Origin: an uncultured Pseudomonadota bacterium
Lineage (GTDB): Bacteria > Pseudomonadota > Alphaproteobacteria > UBA9219
Direction: 5' to 3'
Assembly: GCA_903919315.1 (NCBI GenBank)
Contig: CAIXHP010000051.1
Location: 1 to 64,000 of the forward strand
DNA length: 64,000 nucleotides
The position numbers and the translations under genes are program-made. The notes beneath the pieces were generated by a model, which searched no databases, had not been told where the DNA came from, and worked only from the letters and a program-made list of their open reading frames with translations. Below are positions 25,396 through 35,793 of the stretch, piece by piece. How positions within the stretch are numbered: position 1 is the first letter of the stretch; the number at the start of each line of letters is the position of its first letter.

Positions 25396-28041
25396 ATGTC
25401 TGCTGCCAAAACCGCCCGCTCCAAAAAAGATACGCCCGCGCCGGAAGTGCGCTTGGCCGATTACGCGCCGCCCGCTTTTCTGGTGGATCGGGTGGAGTTG
25501 GATGTCGACATTCAGGCCAAGCACACGCGCGTGCGTTCGCGCCTGCAACTGCGGCGCAATCCGATGGCCAAGGATAAAAAGGCCGCGCTCGTGCTGAACG
25601 GCGAGAGCCAGCGGTTGGTGGGCGTGACGCTCGACGGCAAAAAGCTGACGGCCAAAGCCTACAAACTCACGCCGCACGACATCACGATTCCCGACATGCC
25701 CGACGCGTGCTGTCTTGAGGTCGAAAGCACCAACGAGCCGGAGAAGAACACGGCGCTGTCGGGCCTCTACGCCGCCGGAGCGATGCTCTGCACCCAATGC
25801 GAGGCCGAAGGCTTTCGCCGCATCACCTTTTATCCCGACCGCCCCGACGTGCTGGCGAAATTCACCGTCACCATCCGCGCGGATCGGAAACGCTATCCCG
25901 TTCTGTTGGCCAACGGCAATCTGGTGGCCAAGGGCAGCGCCAAGGACGGGCGGCATTGGGCGAAGTGGGAAGACCCGTTCCCCAAGCCCTGCTATCTCTT
26001 CGCGCTGGTGGCGGGCAAGCTCGACAAAGTCGCCGACCACTTTGTGACCAAGTCGAAACGCAAGGTTCTGATCGAAATCTATGTCGAGCCGGGCAAGAAA
26101 AAGGAAACCGGTTTCGCGCTCGACGCGATCAAGAAAAGCATGAAGTGGGACGAAGACACCTACGGCCTCGAATATGACCTCGACCGCTTTATGATCGTCG
26201 CCGTCAGCTTCTTCAACATGGGGGCGATGGAGAACAAGGGGCTGAATATCTTCAACGATGCCTGCGTGCTGGGCCGTCCCGACACCGCGACCGATCATGA
26301 CATCGCCTTCATCGAGCGCGTGGTGGGCCACGAATATTTCCACAATTGGACCGGCGACCGCATCACCTGCCGCGACTGGTTCCAATTAAGCCTCAAGGAA
26401 GGCCTGACGGTCTTCCGCGAGCAGGAATTCTGCGGCGACATGAACGCGCGGGCGTTGGAACGCCTGATGACCGTGTGGAGCCTCCGCCGCTCGCAGTTCG
26501 CTGAGGACGCGGGCGCGATGGCGCACCCGATCCGCCCCGCCTCGTATCAGACGATCGACAATTTCTACACCTCGACCGTCTATCAAAAAGGCTCCGAAGT
26601 CGTGCGCATGATCCAGACCCTCGTGGGCCGCAAAGGCTTCCGCAAGGGCATGGATTTGTATGTGAAGCGCCACGACGGACAGGCCGCCACCTGCGAAAAC
26701 TTCGTCGCGGCGATGGCCGACGCGAACAAGATCGACCTCGGCCAATTCATGCTGTGGTACAGTCAGGCGGGAACGCCCGTCCTTGACATCACGGGCCGTT
26801 ACGACGCGAAGAAAAAGACCTTTACGCTGCGCGTGAAGCAGTCCGTTCCACCCACGCCCGGCCAAGCGAAGAAACAGCCGATGCATATTCCGCTGGCGGT
26901 AGGCTTGTTGGATGAAAAGGGCAGGGACATCGCGAACACTTTTGTTCTCGATCTCTACAAGGCCGAAGAGGAATTCGTGTTCAAGAACGTCGCCGGAAAA
27001 CCGACGCCGTCGCTGTTGCGGAACTTCTCCGCGCCGGTGCGCGTGAATTACCCCTACACCGACGACGATCTGCTGTTCCTCATGGCGCATGACTCGGACG
27101 CTTTCAACCGCTGGGAATCCGCGCAAAAGCTGTTCATGAAATACATCCTCGGCAGTCTGACGGCGCGGCGCGGCGCGGGCGTGCCGGACGCGTTCATCGC
27201 GGCGCTGGGCGCGGTGCTGCGCGACCGCAAGATGGACGCGGCGACCAAGGCGATGACCCTGACGTTGCCGAGCGAGGCCGAACTGGGCCTCGCCCTGCGG
27301 GCGCAGGGCAAGTTGATCGATCCCGTGACGCTGTACCACGCGCGGCAGAGCGTGATACGCGCCGTGGCCGGTGGTCTGGAAGACCAGCTCTGGACAACCT
27401 ATGAAAAGCTCGCCTCCACGCTGGCCGAAAAAGCGAGCGACGGCGCGGCGCGCGGCCAGCGCAGCCTCAAGAATCTCTGCCTCGCCTATCTGGGCAAGGT
27501 GGCGGAGGCGGACATTGTGCCTTTGGCCGCCGAACGCGTGGCGCAAGCGCGCAACATGACCGACACGATGACGGGACTCGACATTTTGGTCGACACCGAC
27601 ACGCCGACAAAGGCCGCGATGCTGGCCCTGTTCGACAAGCGCTACCGCAGCCAGCCGAACGTCATGGATCACTGGTTGGGCGCGCAAGCGGCGGCGCGGC
27701 GCTCCGGCGTGTTGAAGGACGTGCAAAAGCTGATAAAGCATCCGGCCTTCGCGCTCAACAACCCCAACCGTGTGGCGGCGTTGCTCGGCGCGTTCACGGC
27801 CAATCCGCTGGGCTTTCATGCCGAGGACGGCAGCGGCTATCGCTTCATCGCCCGAATCATCCCCAAATTGGATCGACTCAACCCCCAAGCGGCAGCCCGG
27901 CTGGCGAAGCCCTTCCTGCGCTGGCGCGATTTCGACGCGGGACGGCAGAAGCGGATGAAGGCGGAACTCAAGAAACTCGCGACGCGCAAGGCGTTGTCCG
28001 TCAACGTCCGCGAGGTGGTGGAGAAAAGCCTGAAGGGCTGA
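25396..28041 (+). CDS. pepN: Aminopeptidase N (M1 family)
   Basis: An 881-aa cytoplasmic zinc aminopeptidase. The exopeptidase motif GAMEN is in FFNMGAMENKGLNIF, and zinc binding is HEYFHNW with the second Glu in LKEGLTVFREQEF. The bacterial PepN domain order is present: N-terminal beta domain, catalytic domain, then the helical C-terminal domain. The start at 25396 is chosen because the upstream in-frame extension runs back into the repeat. Confidence 0.96.
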   Translation: MSAAKTARSKKDTPAPEVRLADYAPPAFLVDRVELDVDIQAKHTRVRSRLQLRRNPMAKDKKAALVLNGESQRLVGVTLDGKKLTAKAYKLTPHDITIPDMPDACCLEVESTNEPEKNTALSGLYAAGAMLCTQCEAEGFRRITFYPDRPDVLAKFTVTIRADRKRYPVLLANGNLVAKGSAKDGRHWAKWEDPFPKPCYLFALVAGKLDKVADHFVTKSKRKVLIEIYVEPGKKKETGFALDAIKKSMKWDEDTYGLEYDLDRFMIVAVSFFNMGAMENKGLNIFNDACVLGRPDTATDHDIAFIERVVGHEYFHNWTGDRITCRDWFQLSLKEGLTVFREQEFCGDMNARALERLMTVWSLRRSQFAEDAGAMAHPIRPASYQTIDNFYTSTVYQKGSEVVRMIQTLVGRKGFRKGMDLYVKRHDGQAATCENFVAAMADANKIDLGQFMLWYSQAGTPVLDITGRYDAKKKTFTLRVKQSVPPTPGQAKKQPMHIPLAVGLLDEKGRDIANTFVLDLYKAEEEFVFKNVAGKPTPSLLRNFSAPVRVNYPYTDDDLLFLMAHDSDAFNRWESAQKLFMKYILGSLTARRGAGVPDAFIAALGAVLRDRKMDAATKAMTLTLPSEAELGLALRAQGKLIDPVTLYHARQSVIRAVAGGLEDQLWTTYEKLASTLAEKASDGAARGQRSLKNLCLAYLGKVAEADIVPLAAERVAQARNMTDTMTGLDILVDTDTPTKAAMLALFDKRYRSQPNVMDHWLGAQAAARRSGVLKDVQKLIKHPAFALNNPNRVAALLGAFTANPLGFHAEDGSGYRFIARIIPKLDRLNPQAAARLAKPFLRWRDFDAGRQKRMKAELKKLATRKALSVNVREVVEKSLKG

Positions 28042-28118
28042 TTCGCGGACTTGCCATTTCGGGTTGTATCGGCAAGACTGCGCTTCCCGCCTCGTTCCTC
28101 TTGCTTCAGGATGGCCCC

Positions 28119-28691
28119 ATGAAATTCCCGCGTTTGTTGCTTGCGCTCGCTACCGTTGTGTCCGTCGCATGGCCCTCCATGGCGGCACGGGCCGAAACGG
28201 CGCCGTCGCTCCCCAATCTGGTGTCGTTCGGCGCGGGTTGGTTCGACGTCACCCCCAACACGCCGCGCAAGCAGGCGATTGAGTTCCGCTTGGAACATCG
28301 CTGGGGCGCGTCCCTGTTGCCGATGACCAGCGATTACTTCACCAGTTGGAATTCATGGCTCCAGATTCATCCCTTCGCCGGTCTTCAGACCACCACGCAC
28401 GCCTACCTGTATGGTTTCGGCGGTTTTGTGTTCGACTTTCTGATCGGCGACCACTGGGTGATTTCGCCCAATGTCGCCGTCGGCGCCTATGATCGGGGCA
28501 ACGGCAAGAATCTCGGCTGCAGGGTTGAGTTCCGCTCGACGATGGAGGCGGGCTACCGCTTTGAAAATGAAATGCGCGTGACCGCCTATTTCGGCCACAC
28601 GTCGAACGCGCGGATGACGCACCTGAATCCGGGGGTCAACTCGCTTGGCCTCTATGTCCATGTGCCGACCAGCGTGATTTTCGGCCTCTGA
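28119..28691 (+). CDS. PagL-like acyloxyacyl hydrolase family protein
   Basis: A 190-aa outer-membrane beta-barrel protein with a signal peptide (cleavage near residue 25). The lipid A 3-O-deacylase signature is near the C-terminus: GHTSNARMTHLNPGVNSLGL, with His160 and Ser162 in the H-x-S catalytic positions. In PagL the catalytic Glu lies 12 residues after the Ser; here that position is Asn174. So the barrel is PagL-like but the catalytic triad is incomplete, and lipid A deacylase activity is doubtful. It ends at a bidirectional terminator. Confidence 0.8.
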   Translation: MKFPRLLLALATVVSVAWPSMAARAETAPSLPNLVSFGAGWFDVTPNTPRKQAIEFRLEHRWGASLLPMTSDYFTSWNSWLQIHPFAGLQTTTHAYLYGFGGFVFDFLIGDHWVISPNVAVGAYDRGNGKNLGCRVEFRSTMEAGYRFENEMRVTAYFGHTSNARMTHLNPGVNSLGLYVHVPTSVIFGL

Positions 28692-28713
28692 GCCGCGCCG
28701 ACCGCACGAACGA

Positions 28714-28742
28714 AAAGCCGCCCTTCGCCGGGCGGCTTTTTT
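28714..28742. terminator. Bidirectional terminator
   Basis: An 11-bp stem AAAAGCCGCCC / GGGCGGCTTTT with a 6-nt loop, flanked by A on the left and T on the right. It serves the PagL-like gene (plus) and the FliL-like gene (minus), which converge here. Confidence 0.92.
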
Positions 28743-28746
28743 CGTG

Positions 28747-29175
28747 TCAGAGTACGATAAGTTCGCGGAAGGACAGACCACGGACATGCACCGGCCCGCT
28801 GGCCTGATTGATTTCGATCAGCAACTCGCCGCGCAGCCAGCGCAGTTCGGGCGTTTCCTGAAAGTCCTTGGCGGTGAGGCGTTGTGAGAAGGCTTGCAGC
28901 CGATCCATGATGCGCGGCAGGTAGGATTCGACCAAGGCCGTGTCTTTGGCATCCACCTCAAGATTGATTCCCAAGCGCACCGATCCGCCGCGCATATCGG
29001 CGTTCATCATCTTCAGCGTGACCACGGGCATCTCGTAGTAGCCGGTGACCGGAGCCGGTTCACGCAACAACTTGCGGATGTTGCCGGTGATATCGAAGTG
29101 ATAGCCGATAAACGCCATAACGATGGTAAAGGCGAGGTAGAGGCCCAGAAACAGAAAAAACTTTTGCATACCCAT
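28747..29175 (-). CDS. FliL-like single-pass membrane protein
   Basis: A 142-aa protein with one N-terminal membrane segment (residues about 5-24) and a periplasmic domain. The pattern MPVVTLKM, then VRLGINLEVDAKD, then VESYLPRIMDRL resembles the FliL flagellar basal-body family (a strand-rich start, a helix with PRI, then a strand VHVRGLSFRELIV). No flagellar gene is nearby, so a motility role cannot be claimed. The start is at 29175 or the second ATG at 29169. Confidence 0.6.
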   Translation of the reverse strand: MGMQKFFLFLGLYLAFTIVMAFIGYHFDITGNIRKLLREPAPVTGYYEMPVVTLKMMNADMRGGSVRLGINLEVDAKDTALVESYLPRIMDRLQAFSQRLTAKDFQETPELRWLRGELLIEINQASGPVHVRGLSFRELIVL

Positions 29176-29575
29176 GAAAGGAACTCGCTAGAACGCCAGA
29201 AAACCCGCGCAACGGCGGTCGCGCGACCCGGGTGAGTATAGTTGACGAAAGATAAGGAGCCTTTAATCCCATACCGCGTACCGATGAGCGGCCGTCTGTC
29301 CAAAAAAGATCCTTAATTACCCATGGTTAAAATGTGGGATTTTGCCGAGTCGCCCGGCAGATCGGCCTTAAGAAACGGCGGCTTAACCTTCTTTTTGCTG
29401 GGGCGAAACCACTATGTTGTTGTGTAATATGCTAACATTACGCCGGAAAGTTGTAATAATCTTTCTGGGGCTTTAACGTGGAAAAAAGTTTACAAATCGT
29501 TTATAGTGAGGACACTCTTTTCGTTGTCGACAGCTCCGTTCAGAAGTCGATGAGTGGTTTTGAGAGGATGCATTA
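29176..29575. other. AT-rich intergenic region upstream of the sugar transferase
   Basis: No gene is visible in these 400 bp. The stretch from about 29390 to 29510 is unusually AT-rich. It contains an inverted repeat GTAAT (29424-29428) N8 ATTAC (29437-29441), a possible operator. The long leader up to the ATG at 29576 suggests regulated expression of the downstream gene. Clear -35/-10 boxes cannot be fixed with confidence. Confidence 0.4.
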
Positions 29576-31150
29576 ATGCTACTTCGCGATGGTTCGACGG
29601 CTCGCCAGTCGAATTTCCAGAACGCCGAACCGGTCTACCCTAAGTCGCCAGTCACCACGCTAAAAGGTGCGGAAGCGAATTTGGCAAGCCTGCTGACCGA
29701 AGTTCAACGCGATGATGTCGCGGCTCAATGCGCGCCCGTGCGCCTGCGGCGTGATGTCCGCAAGGCGCTGCGCTGGTATGTCCCCGCCGACATTGTCGCT
29801 CTGGTGCTGAGCTTTGTCGGCGCGTGGGGCGTGGCATCTTTGATCGATGGGATGCTGTTCGGCCGGTCGATCGATCTGCTTGACGAGTCCGGCATCATGC
29901 GCCTCGCGCAGTTTTTGGTCATCGCGGCGGGTGTCGTCCTGTGGTTCCACCATACCGGCCATTACAGTGTGCGGATGCCGTTTTGGCTGGAAGGCAAAAA
30001 AATCGTCGGCACGCTGATGTTCGCGACCGTCATTGACGGTTTCCTGCAATTTGCCTCCAAACAGGACGCGTCGCGCCTCTGGTTGATGAGCGCGTGGGCG
30101 GTGGCGGCTCTCGGCATCGTCGTTTTGCGGATAGTTCTGCGTGGTGCGATGCGCCGTCGGGGCGCGTGGCAGGTTCCTACCCTTTTGGTGGGCGCGGGCG
30201 TGACGGCGCAGGAAGCGCGCGCTGCCCTCCAGTCCGAACCGGGCCTTGGTTATGAAATTACGGCGCAGGTCAAGGACTTGCCGGACGCGTTCCTTCAGGC
30301 CGGACGTTCATGGGAAGCGCTGTGCGCCCGTCACGACGTTGATTATATTGTGGTGGCGCTGGACGGCGCGGAGTTGGGTCGCGCAGGGCAACCTTTGTCC
30401 CAGCTGACGCGCGAAGCCGTGCCCTTTGCGGTGGCCCCGCCGTTGGGAAATCTGCCGGTGCTGGGGATGATGCCGCAGTATTTCTTCAACCACAACATCA
30501 TGCTTTTGGCGCGTCGGAGCGGGCTGGAGCAGCCCTTGCCGCGCTTTATCAAGCGCAGTTTCGACATCGTGGCTTCGGGCGTGGCGTTGCTCGCGCTGAG
30601 TCCTCTGTTTCTGTCGCTGGCGCTGCTGGTGCGGCTCGATGGCGGTTCGGCCTTGTTTCCCAACCGGCGCGTGGGGATGGACGGCAAGCGGTTTGGCTGT
30701 CTCAAATTCCGCTCGATGGTGCCGGAATCCGACAAGGTGTTGCGCCAGTATCTGAACGTGGCGGGCCCCGCCGTGCGCGAGGAATGGCATCTCTACAAAA
30801 AGCTGCGCGGCGAAGACCCGCGCGTGACGCGCATTGGCCGTTTGCTGCGCAAAACCAGCCTCGACGAATTGCCGCAGCTCCTCAACGTCCTGAAAGGCGA
30901 TATGAGTCTGGTCGGCCCCCGTCCTATCCTGCCGAGCGAGTTGGACGAATACGACAACGATATCGCGCATTACTACCGCGTGCGCCCCGGCATCACCGGC
31001 CTATGGCAGGTCAGCGGCCGCAACGAGGTCACCTACGCCCAGCGGGTGCAGATGGACAGCTGGTACGTTCGTAACTGGTCTCTGTGGCACGACATCGTCA
31101 TCCTGTGCAAAACCGTCCCGGTCTTGCTCAAGCGCAGGGGCGCCTACTGA
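29576..31150 (+). CDS. Undecaprenyl-phosphate sugar phosphotransferase (WbaP-like)
   Basis: A 524-aa polyisoprenyl-phosphate hexose-1-phosphate transferase. After about 50 cytoplasmic residues come four hydrophobic segments, a nucleotide-binding-like middle domain and a C-terminal bacterial sugar-transferase domain: [61 protein letters not shown], then [14 protein letters not shown]. It starts exopolysaccharide or O-antigen repeat units. The tripartite form resembles WbaP (galactose) more than short PglC forms; sugar specificity is not readable. No glycosyltransferase cluster is adjacent. Confidence 0.9.
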   Translation: MLLRDGSTARQSNFQNAEPVYPKSPVTTLKGAEANLASLLTEVQRDDVAAQCAPVRLRRDVRKALRWYVPADIVALVLSFVGAWGVASLIDGMLFGRSIDLLDESGIMRLAQFLVIAAGVVLWFHHTGHYSVRMPFWLEGKKIVGTLMFATVIDGFLQFASKQDASRLWLMSAWAVAALGIVVLRIVLRGAMRRRGAWQVPTLLVGAGVTAQEARAALQSEPGLGYEITAQVKDLPDAFLQAGRSWEALCARHDVDYIVVALDGAELGRAGQPLSQLTREAVPFAVAPPLGNLPVLGMMPQYFFNHNIMLLARRSGLEQPLPRFIKRSFDIVASGVALLALSPLFLSLALLVRLDGGSALFPNRRVGMDGKRFGCLKFRSMVPESDKVLRQYLNVAGPAVREEWHLYKKLRGEDPRVTRIGRLLRKTSLDELPQLLNVLKGDMSLVGPRPILPSELDEYDNDIAHYYRVRPGITGLWQVSGRNEVTYAQRVQMDSWYVRNWSLWHDIVILCKTVPVLLKRRGAY

Positions 31151-31296
31151 CCGGCGTGTTTCTTTGCCGCAGGGGTTGTTCCGAACATCCTAATCATGCC
31201 ACAATTCACAGGCTTGATTCGCCTCGGCATCCCCGGCGGCGTTAGGCTGTAGTGCGCGGTTTTGTCTCAAGTTGTCCCAACAGGAAGGAAACAGAC

Positions 31297-32184
31297 ATGT
31301 CGAAGACGTTTCGTATGGCCGTATTGGCTTTGGCTCTGGGCGCGATAGCCCTGCCGGTTACGGCGGCGGAAAAGGCGGGCGAAGATCCCGTCGTGGCGCG
31401 GGTCAACGGTCAGGAACTGCACCGTTCGGACGTGGTGCGCGAATTGCAGGCTTTGGGGCCGCAGGCGCAGCAAGTCCCGCCGCAAATGATCTATCCGCAA
31501 TTGCTGCAAAAGCTGATCGACACAAATCTGGTGTCGGCTCAGGGCTATAAGCAGGGCGTGCAGAACGACAAGGAAGTCAAGGATCGCCTCAAGGATGCGG
31601 AAGCGCAGATCGTCGCCGACGTCTATGTCCGCAAGACGGTCACCCCCAAGATCACGGACGAAAAGCTCAAGGCGCGTTACAACGAATTGTCCGCCAAGTT
31701 CAAGCCTGAGGACGAAGTCCGCGCGCGGCACATCCTTGTGCCCACCGAAGCGGAAGCCAACGATATCCTCAAGCAGCTGAAGGACGGCGCCGATTTCGCC
31801 AAGCTCGCGGCTGAAAAGTCGAAGGACTCCGGGTCGGCCAAGCAGGGCGGCGATCTGAGCTATTTCGCCAAGTCAGCGATGGTGAAGCCCTTCGCCGATG
31901 CCGCGTTTGGCATGAAGACGGGCGAAGTCAGCGAAAAGCCGGTGAAGACCGAATTCGGCTATCACATCATCAAGGTCGAAGACCGCCGCAAGTCTTCGCC
32001 CCCGCCGATGGCCGAAGTAAAGGATCAGCTCACCAACCAAGTCGGGCAGGAACTGGTGCAGCAGATGGTGAAGGATCTTGAAGCCAAGGCCAAGATCGAA
32101 CGCTTCAACATCGACGGCACCCCCCTGAAGGCCGCCGAAGCGACCGTCAAGGACGAACCCAAGCCCGAAGAAGACAAGAAGTAA
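31297..32184 (+). CDS. Periplasmic parvulin-type peptidyl-prolyl isomerase
   Basis: A 295-aa PpiC/SurA-like foldase. The signal peptide ends in VTAAEK (near residue 23). A chaperone-like N-terminal region follows, and the rotamase domain spans about residues 130-225 (RARHILVPTEAEANDIL, GGDLSYFAKSAMVKPF, FGYHIIKVEDRR). The C-terminus is charged and ends KPEEDKK. The ATG at 31297 is preceded by an AGGAAGGAAA purine run. A family-A arm follows 7 bp after the stop. Confidence 0.93.
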   Translation: MSKTFRMAVLALALGAIALPVTAAEKAGEDPVVARVNGQELHRSDVVRELQALGPQAQQVPPQMIYPQLLQKLIDTNLVSAQGYKQGVQNDKEVKDRLKDAEAQIVADVYVRKTVTPKITDEKLKARYNELSAKFKPEDEVRARHILVPTEAEANDILKQLKDGADFAKLAAEKSKDSGSAKQGGDLSYFAKSAMVKPFADAAFGMKTGEVSEKPVKTEFGYHIIKVEDRRKSSPPPMAEVKDQLTNQVGQELVQQMVKDLEAKAKIERFNIDGTPLKAAEATVKDEPKPEEDKK

Positions 32185-32191
32185 CCCCTAA

Positions 32192-32245
32192 AAGCCCTCC
32201 CCCCTTGGGGGGAGGGTTGGGTGGGGGGTCTCTTCCCGCAAGAGC
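32192..32245. repeat. Single family-A arm after ppiC
   Basis: One repeat arm (AAAGCCCTCCCCCCTTGGGG, then GGAGGGTTGGGTGGGGGG and TCCCGCAAG) lies between the isomerase stop and its terminator. It matches the right-hand arms of the tandem units at 40.3-40.7 kb in inverted orientation. A partner arm is not visible. Confidence 0.75.
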
Positions 32246-32273
32246 AGGCCCCTCCATCCCACGCACCCAAAAC

Positions 32274-32303
32274 AAAAAAGGCCCGGTAAACCCGGGCCTT
32301 TTT
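32274..32303. terminator. Bidirectional terminator between ppiC and nadC
   Basis: A 7-bp GC stem GGCCCGG / CCGGGCC (32280-32286, 32292-32298) is extended by an A-run on the left and a T-run on the right. It serves the convergent isomerase and nad operons. Confidence 0.9.
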
Positions 32304-32321
32304 CTATGCCTTCACCAAAAC

Positions 32322-33176
32322 TCAGCCGTGCGCTTCGTCCAGCCCGATGTCCAGAACCGGCGCGCTGTGCGTGAGCCAGCCGCAGGAAATGCGATCCACG
32401 CCCGTCGCCGCGATGGCGGGAACGGTGGCCAGCGTTACGCCGCCCGAAGCCTCGGTGATAAAGCGCCCGTTCACGCGCCGCACCGCCTCGGCCAGCGTCG
32501 CTGGGTCCATGTTGTCGAGCAGCACCGCGTCGATCGGCAAATCCATCGCCTCGGCCAGTTGATCGAGACTGTCCACCTCCAGCTCGATCTTCACGAGATG
32601 CCCGGCGGCCGCTCGCGCCCTCTCCACGGCGGGACGCACGCCGCCCGCGACGGCGATGTGGTTGTCCTTGATGAGGATCGCGTCGTCCAGCCCAAAGCGG
32701 TGATTGCTGCCGCCCCCAGCCCGCACCGCGTATTTCTCGATGGCGCGAAGGCCCGGTGTCGTCTTGCGCGTGTCGCAAATCCGCGCCTTGTGTGGCCTGG
32801 CCGCCTCGACCAACGCGCGGGTGGCCGTGGCGATACCGCTGAGATGTCCCAGAAAATTCAGCGCCGTGCGTTCCGCCGCCAGCATGGCCCGCGCCGATCC
32901 TTCGACCGTGGCGATCACCGCTCCGGGCGCGACGGGTGATCCGTCGGGAATCCGCACATCGAACGCGATGTTCTTGTCACAAAGATGAAACGCGAGCCGC
33001 GCCAGATCAAGCCCTGCCACAACGCCCGCCTGACGCGCCACCATCGTCGCCCGCCAGACGCAAGCCGCCGGAACAATCGCGTCGGTCGTCACATCGCCCG
33101 CCCGCCCCAAATCCTCAACCAACGCGGCGCGGACAAGCGGTTCGATAAGCAAATCGGATAGTGGAGAAAGCGACAT
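32322..33176 (-). CDS. nadC: Nicotinate-nucleotide pyrophosphorylase (carboxylating)
   Basis: A 284-aa quinolinate phosphoribosyltransferase, the last of the three de novo NAD enzymes encoded here. Signatures: [68 protein letters not shown] and ASGGV. Two adjacent ATGs are possible; 33176 is better spaced from GGAG. It lies 29 bp after nadB. Confidence 0.96.
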   Translation of the reverse strand: MSLSPLSDLLIEPLVRAALVEDLGRAGDVTTDAIVPAACVWRATMVARQAGVVAGLDLARLAFHLCDKNIAFDVRIPDGSPVAPGAVIATVEGSARAMLAAERTALNFLGHLSGIATATRALVEAARPHKARICDTRKTTPGLRAIEKYAVRAGGGSNHRFGLDDAILIKDNHIAVAGGVRPAVERARAAAGHLVKIELEVDSLDQLAEAMDLPIDAVLLDNMDPATLAEAVRRVNGRFITEASGGVTLATVPAIAATGVDRISCGWLTHSAPVLDIGLDEAHG

Positions 33177-33205
33177 CATAAACTCCGTTGAAAGATCAAC
33201 CTGTA

Positions 33206-34786
33206 TCACCAAAACCGCCCCATCAACGTCATTCCGGAAAATTTGCGCCGCAAATTTGTCCGGAACCCCGTGAAAGCAGCCGCTCGCGCTTTCGCGCCGT
33301 TTCCGTCAGCCGTCGCCGGAATCGCCAGCCCCAGTTCGTCAAGCGTCAGACTCCGCGACTCCGCCTTCGCCAACGTCGCCGGAAAATCCATGCGCGTGTG
33401 AGCGCCACGGCTTTCTTCACGCCGCAACGCCGCCGTGGCGATCATCAAGCCCACCAGCGCCCGATCATCCCGCGCCGCCAGAGGCGCGAGTTCCGCCACG
33501 GCCTGTTCCAACCCCGCTTTGTCGCGCAGCACACCAACATGGCGCGTCATGAGAGCGCGAACCCGCGACTCGTTGGAATCAAGCCGCGCCGCAGGCGCTT
33601 GGGGAAGCGCTCCGTTCAAGCCTTCCGCCCGCCCACGCAAGCTCCGCCCCACGCGCTGCCCCATCACGACCGCTTCCAGCAGCGAATTGCTGGCCAAACG
33701 GTTGGCCCCGTGCAACCCCGTCGCCGCCACTTCGCCGCAAGCCCACAGCCCCGGCACCGACGCGCAGCCGTCGGCATCCACCGCCACGCCGCCCATGTGG
33801 TAATGCGCGGCGGGCAGGATGGGGATAGGCTGGCGCGACGGATCGATTCCGGCGGCGACGCACGAAGCATGAATGGTCGGAAACCGCGTCGCGAAATGCG
33901 CGATGTTCCGCACGTCGAGAAACACCCGCTGCCCCTGCCGCAGTTGTTGCCAGATGGCGCGAACGACGATGTCGCGCGGCTCCAAATCGCGGCGCGGCGC
34001 GAATTGCATAAAGGCTTCGCCAGTGGAATTCACCAGCGCCGCGCCTTCGCCGCGCAGCGCCTCGCTGGCCAAGGGCATGGGATCAAGCGCGACATCCATC
34101 GCCGTAGGATGAAACTGCACGAATTCCAAATCGCGCAACGCCGCGCCACATCGCGCCGCCAACGCCAAGCCCTGTCCCCACGATCCCAGCGGATTGGTGG
34201 TGTGCTGCCACAACGCGCCCACGCCGCCGGTGGCCAACACGACCTGCCGCGTAGCCACGTCATGGAACGCGCCGGATGAATCCCGGTAACGCACACCGAC
34301 CACAATGCCGTCGCGGGTCAGAAGGTCCGTCGCCTCGGCATCTTCGATGAATGTGATCGACGGCGTATCCTTCGCCCGCGCTACCAGCGCCTGCATGATC
34401 GCCGCGCCGGTGCTGTCGCCCTGCGCGTGGACGACGCGGCGGCGGCTGTGCGCGCCTTCGAGGCTGAGTTGGCGCTGGCCGTCGGCGGCGCGGTCAAAGG
34501 CCACGCCCCATTGTTCCAGTTGTTCGATCGCGTCCGGCCCGGCCCCGGTCACCAAACGCACGATGGCCGGATCGCACAAGCCCGCCCCTGCGGCCAACGT
34601 ATCGGCGGCATGAAGTTCCGGGTTGTCATCCCCGCCCACGGCGGCGGCGATGCCGCCTTGCGCCCACGCGCTGCTCGTCCATGTCCCCGTCGCGCGTCGC
34701 GCCAGCACCGTCACGGGCTGCGGCGCGAGCGTGAGCGCCGCGCTTAGTCCCGCGAGGCCGGAACCGATGATGAGGGGAGGGGGCAT
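33206..34786 (-). CDS. nadB: L-aspartate oxidase
   Basis: A 526-aa FAD enzyme that makes iminoaspartate for NadA. The FAD fingerprint is [16 protein letters not shown] at the N-terminus; [32 protein letters not shown] and [20 protein letters not shown] are typical. It starts 7 bp after the nadA stop, in the order nadA-nadB-nadC. Confidence 0.97.
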   Translation of the reverse strand: MPPPLIIGSGLAGLSAALTLAPQPVTVLARRATGTWTSSAWAQGGIAAAVGGDDNPELHAADTLAAGAGLCDPAIVRLVTGAGPDAIEQLEQWGVAFDRAADGQRQLSLEGAHSRRRVVHAQGDSTGAAIMQALVARAKDTPSITFIEDAEATDLLTRDGIVVGVRYRDSSGAFHDVATRQVVLATGGVGALWQHTTNPLGSWGQGLALAARCGAALRDLEFVQFHPTAMDVALDPMPLASEALRGEGAALVNSTGEAFMQFAPRRDLEPRDIVVRAIWQQLRQGQRVFLDVRNIAHFATRFPTIHASCVAAGIDPSRQPIPILPAAHYHMGGVAVDADGCASVPGLWACGEVAATGLHGANRLASNSLLEAVVMGQRVGRSLRGRAEGLNGALPQAPAARLDSNESRVRALMTRHVGVLRDKAGLEQAVAELAPLAARDDRALVGLMIATAALRREESRGAHTRMDFPATLAKAESRSLTLDELGLAIPATADGNGAKARAAAFTGFRTNLRRKFSGMTLMGRFW

Positions 34787-34793
34787 GGCGGGT

Positions 34794-35792
34794 TTAGCGA
34801 ACCGCCATCATGCGCTCGACCGCGCGGCGGGCGCGGACGGCGACATCGTCGGGAACCGTCACTTCGTGCGTCATGGTCTCCAACGCGGAACGGATGTTCT
34901 TGAGCGTGATGCGTTTCATGTGCGGGCACATCTGGCACGGACGCACAAAGGCGATGTCCGGATGCCGCGCCGCGATGTTGTCGCTCATCGAACATTCGGT
35001 GAGGAGAAGGACGCGGGCGGGATGCTCGGTGTCCACATAATCGCTCATCCGAGCGGTGGAACCGGCGAAATCGGCTTCGGCCACGACATCGGGGGGGCAT
35101 TCGGGATGCGCCAGAACGACGAGGCCCGGAGTCTGGGCGCGATAGGCGCGAATCTCCGCCGCCGTGAACCGCTCATGCACTTCGCAATGGCCCTTCCACG
35201 CGATGATCTTGACGCGCGTTTCCGCCGCGACGTTTTGCGCCAGATATTCGTCGGGAATCATGATGACCTGCGGAACGCCCAGTGATTCCACGATTTGCTT
35301 TGCGTTGCCGGAGGTGCAGCAAATGTCCGACTCCGCCTTCACCGCCGCCGAAGTGTTGACATAGGTAATGACCGGCACGTCGGGATACTTTTGGCGCAGC
35401 AACCGCACATCCGCCGCCGTGATGGATTCCGCCAGCGAGCAACCCGCCCGCAAATCGGGGATCAGAACCGTGCGCGAAGGGTTGAGCAGCTTGGCCGTCT
35501 CGGCCATGAAATGCACGCCCGCCAGAACGATGACATCCGCCTGCGCCGTTGCGGCTTCCCGCGCCAAGGCCAGCGAGTCGCCGACAATGTCGGCCACGCC
35601 GTGGAAAATTTCAGGTGTCTGGTAATTGTGGGCGAGGACGATGGCGTTGCGCTGGCGCTTCAGGTCTTGGATTGCCAGCACGTCGCCCGCGAAACCGGCC
35701 CATTCCTCCGGCGGAATGACGGTTTTGACGCGCTCATACAACGCCGCCGTCGCCGCTATCGCCTCGCGCACCGAACCAAAGGAACCATCCAT
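34794..35792 (-). CDS. nadA: Quinolinate synthase
   Basis: A 332-aa [4Fe-4S] enzyme that forms quinolinate from iminoaspartate and [25 protein letters not shown] and HPECPPDVV are conserved. The cluster Cys are in [19 protein letters not shown] and [12 protein letters not shown]. The start at 35792 (MDGSFGS) is chosen because GGGAG lies 6 bp upstream; the frame is open 11 codons further. Expression is probably controlled by the palindromic promoter region at 35794-35883. Confidence 0.97.
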   Translation of the reverse strand: MDGSFGSVREAIAATAALYERVKTVIPPEEWAGFAGDVLAIQDLKRQRNAIVLAHNYQTPEIFHGVADIVGDSLALAREAATAQADVIVLAGVHFMAETAKLLNPSRTVLIPDLRAGCSLAESITAADVRLLRQKYPDVPVITYVNTSAAVKAESDICCTSGNAKQIVESLGVPQVIMIPDEYLAQNVAAETRVKIIAWKGHCEVHERFTAAEIRAYRAQTPGLVVLAHPECPPDVVAEADFAGSTARMSDYVDTEHPARVLLLTECSMSDNIAARHPDIAFVRPCQMCPHMKRITLKNIRSALETMTHEVTVPDDVAVRARRAVERMMAVR

Positions 35793-35793
35793 A

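Noticed and set aside
29300-29400. CtrA binding sites (TTAA pairs)
   Set aside because: Several TTAA half-sites occur but the spacings seen (10-11 bp) do not match the expected TTAA-N7-TTAA.
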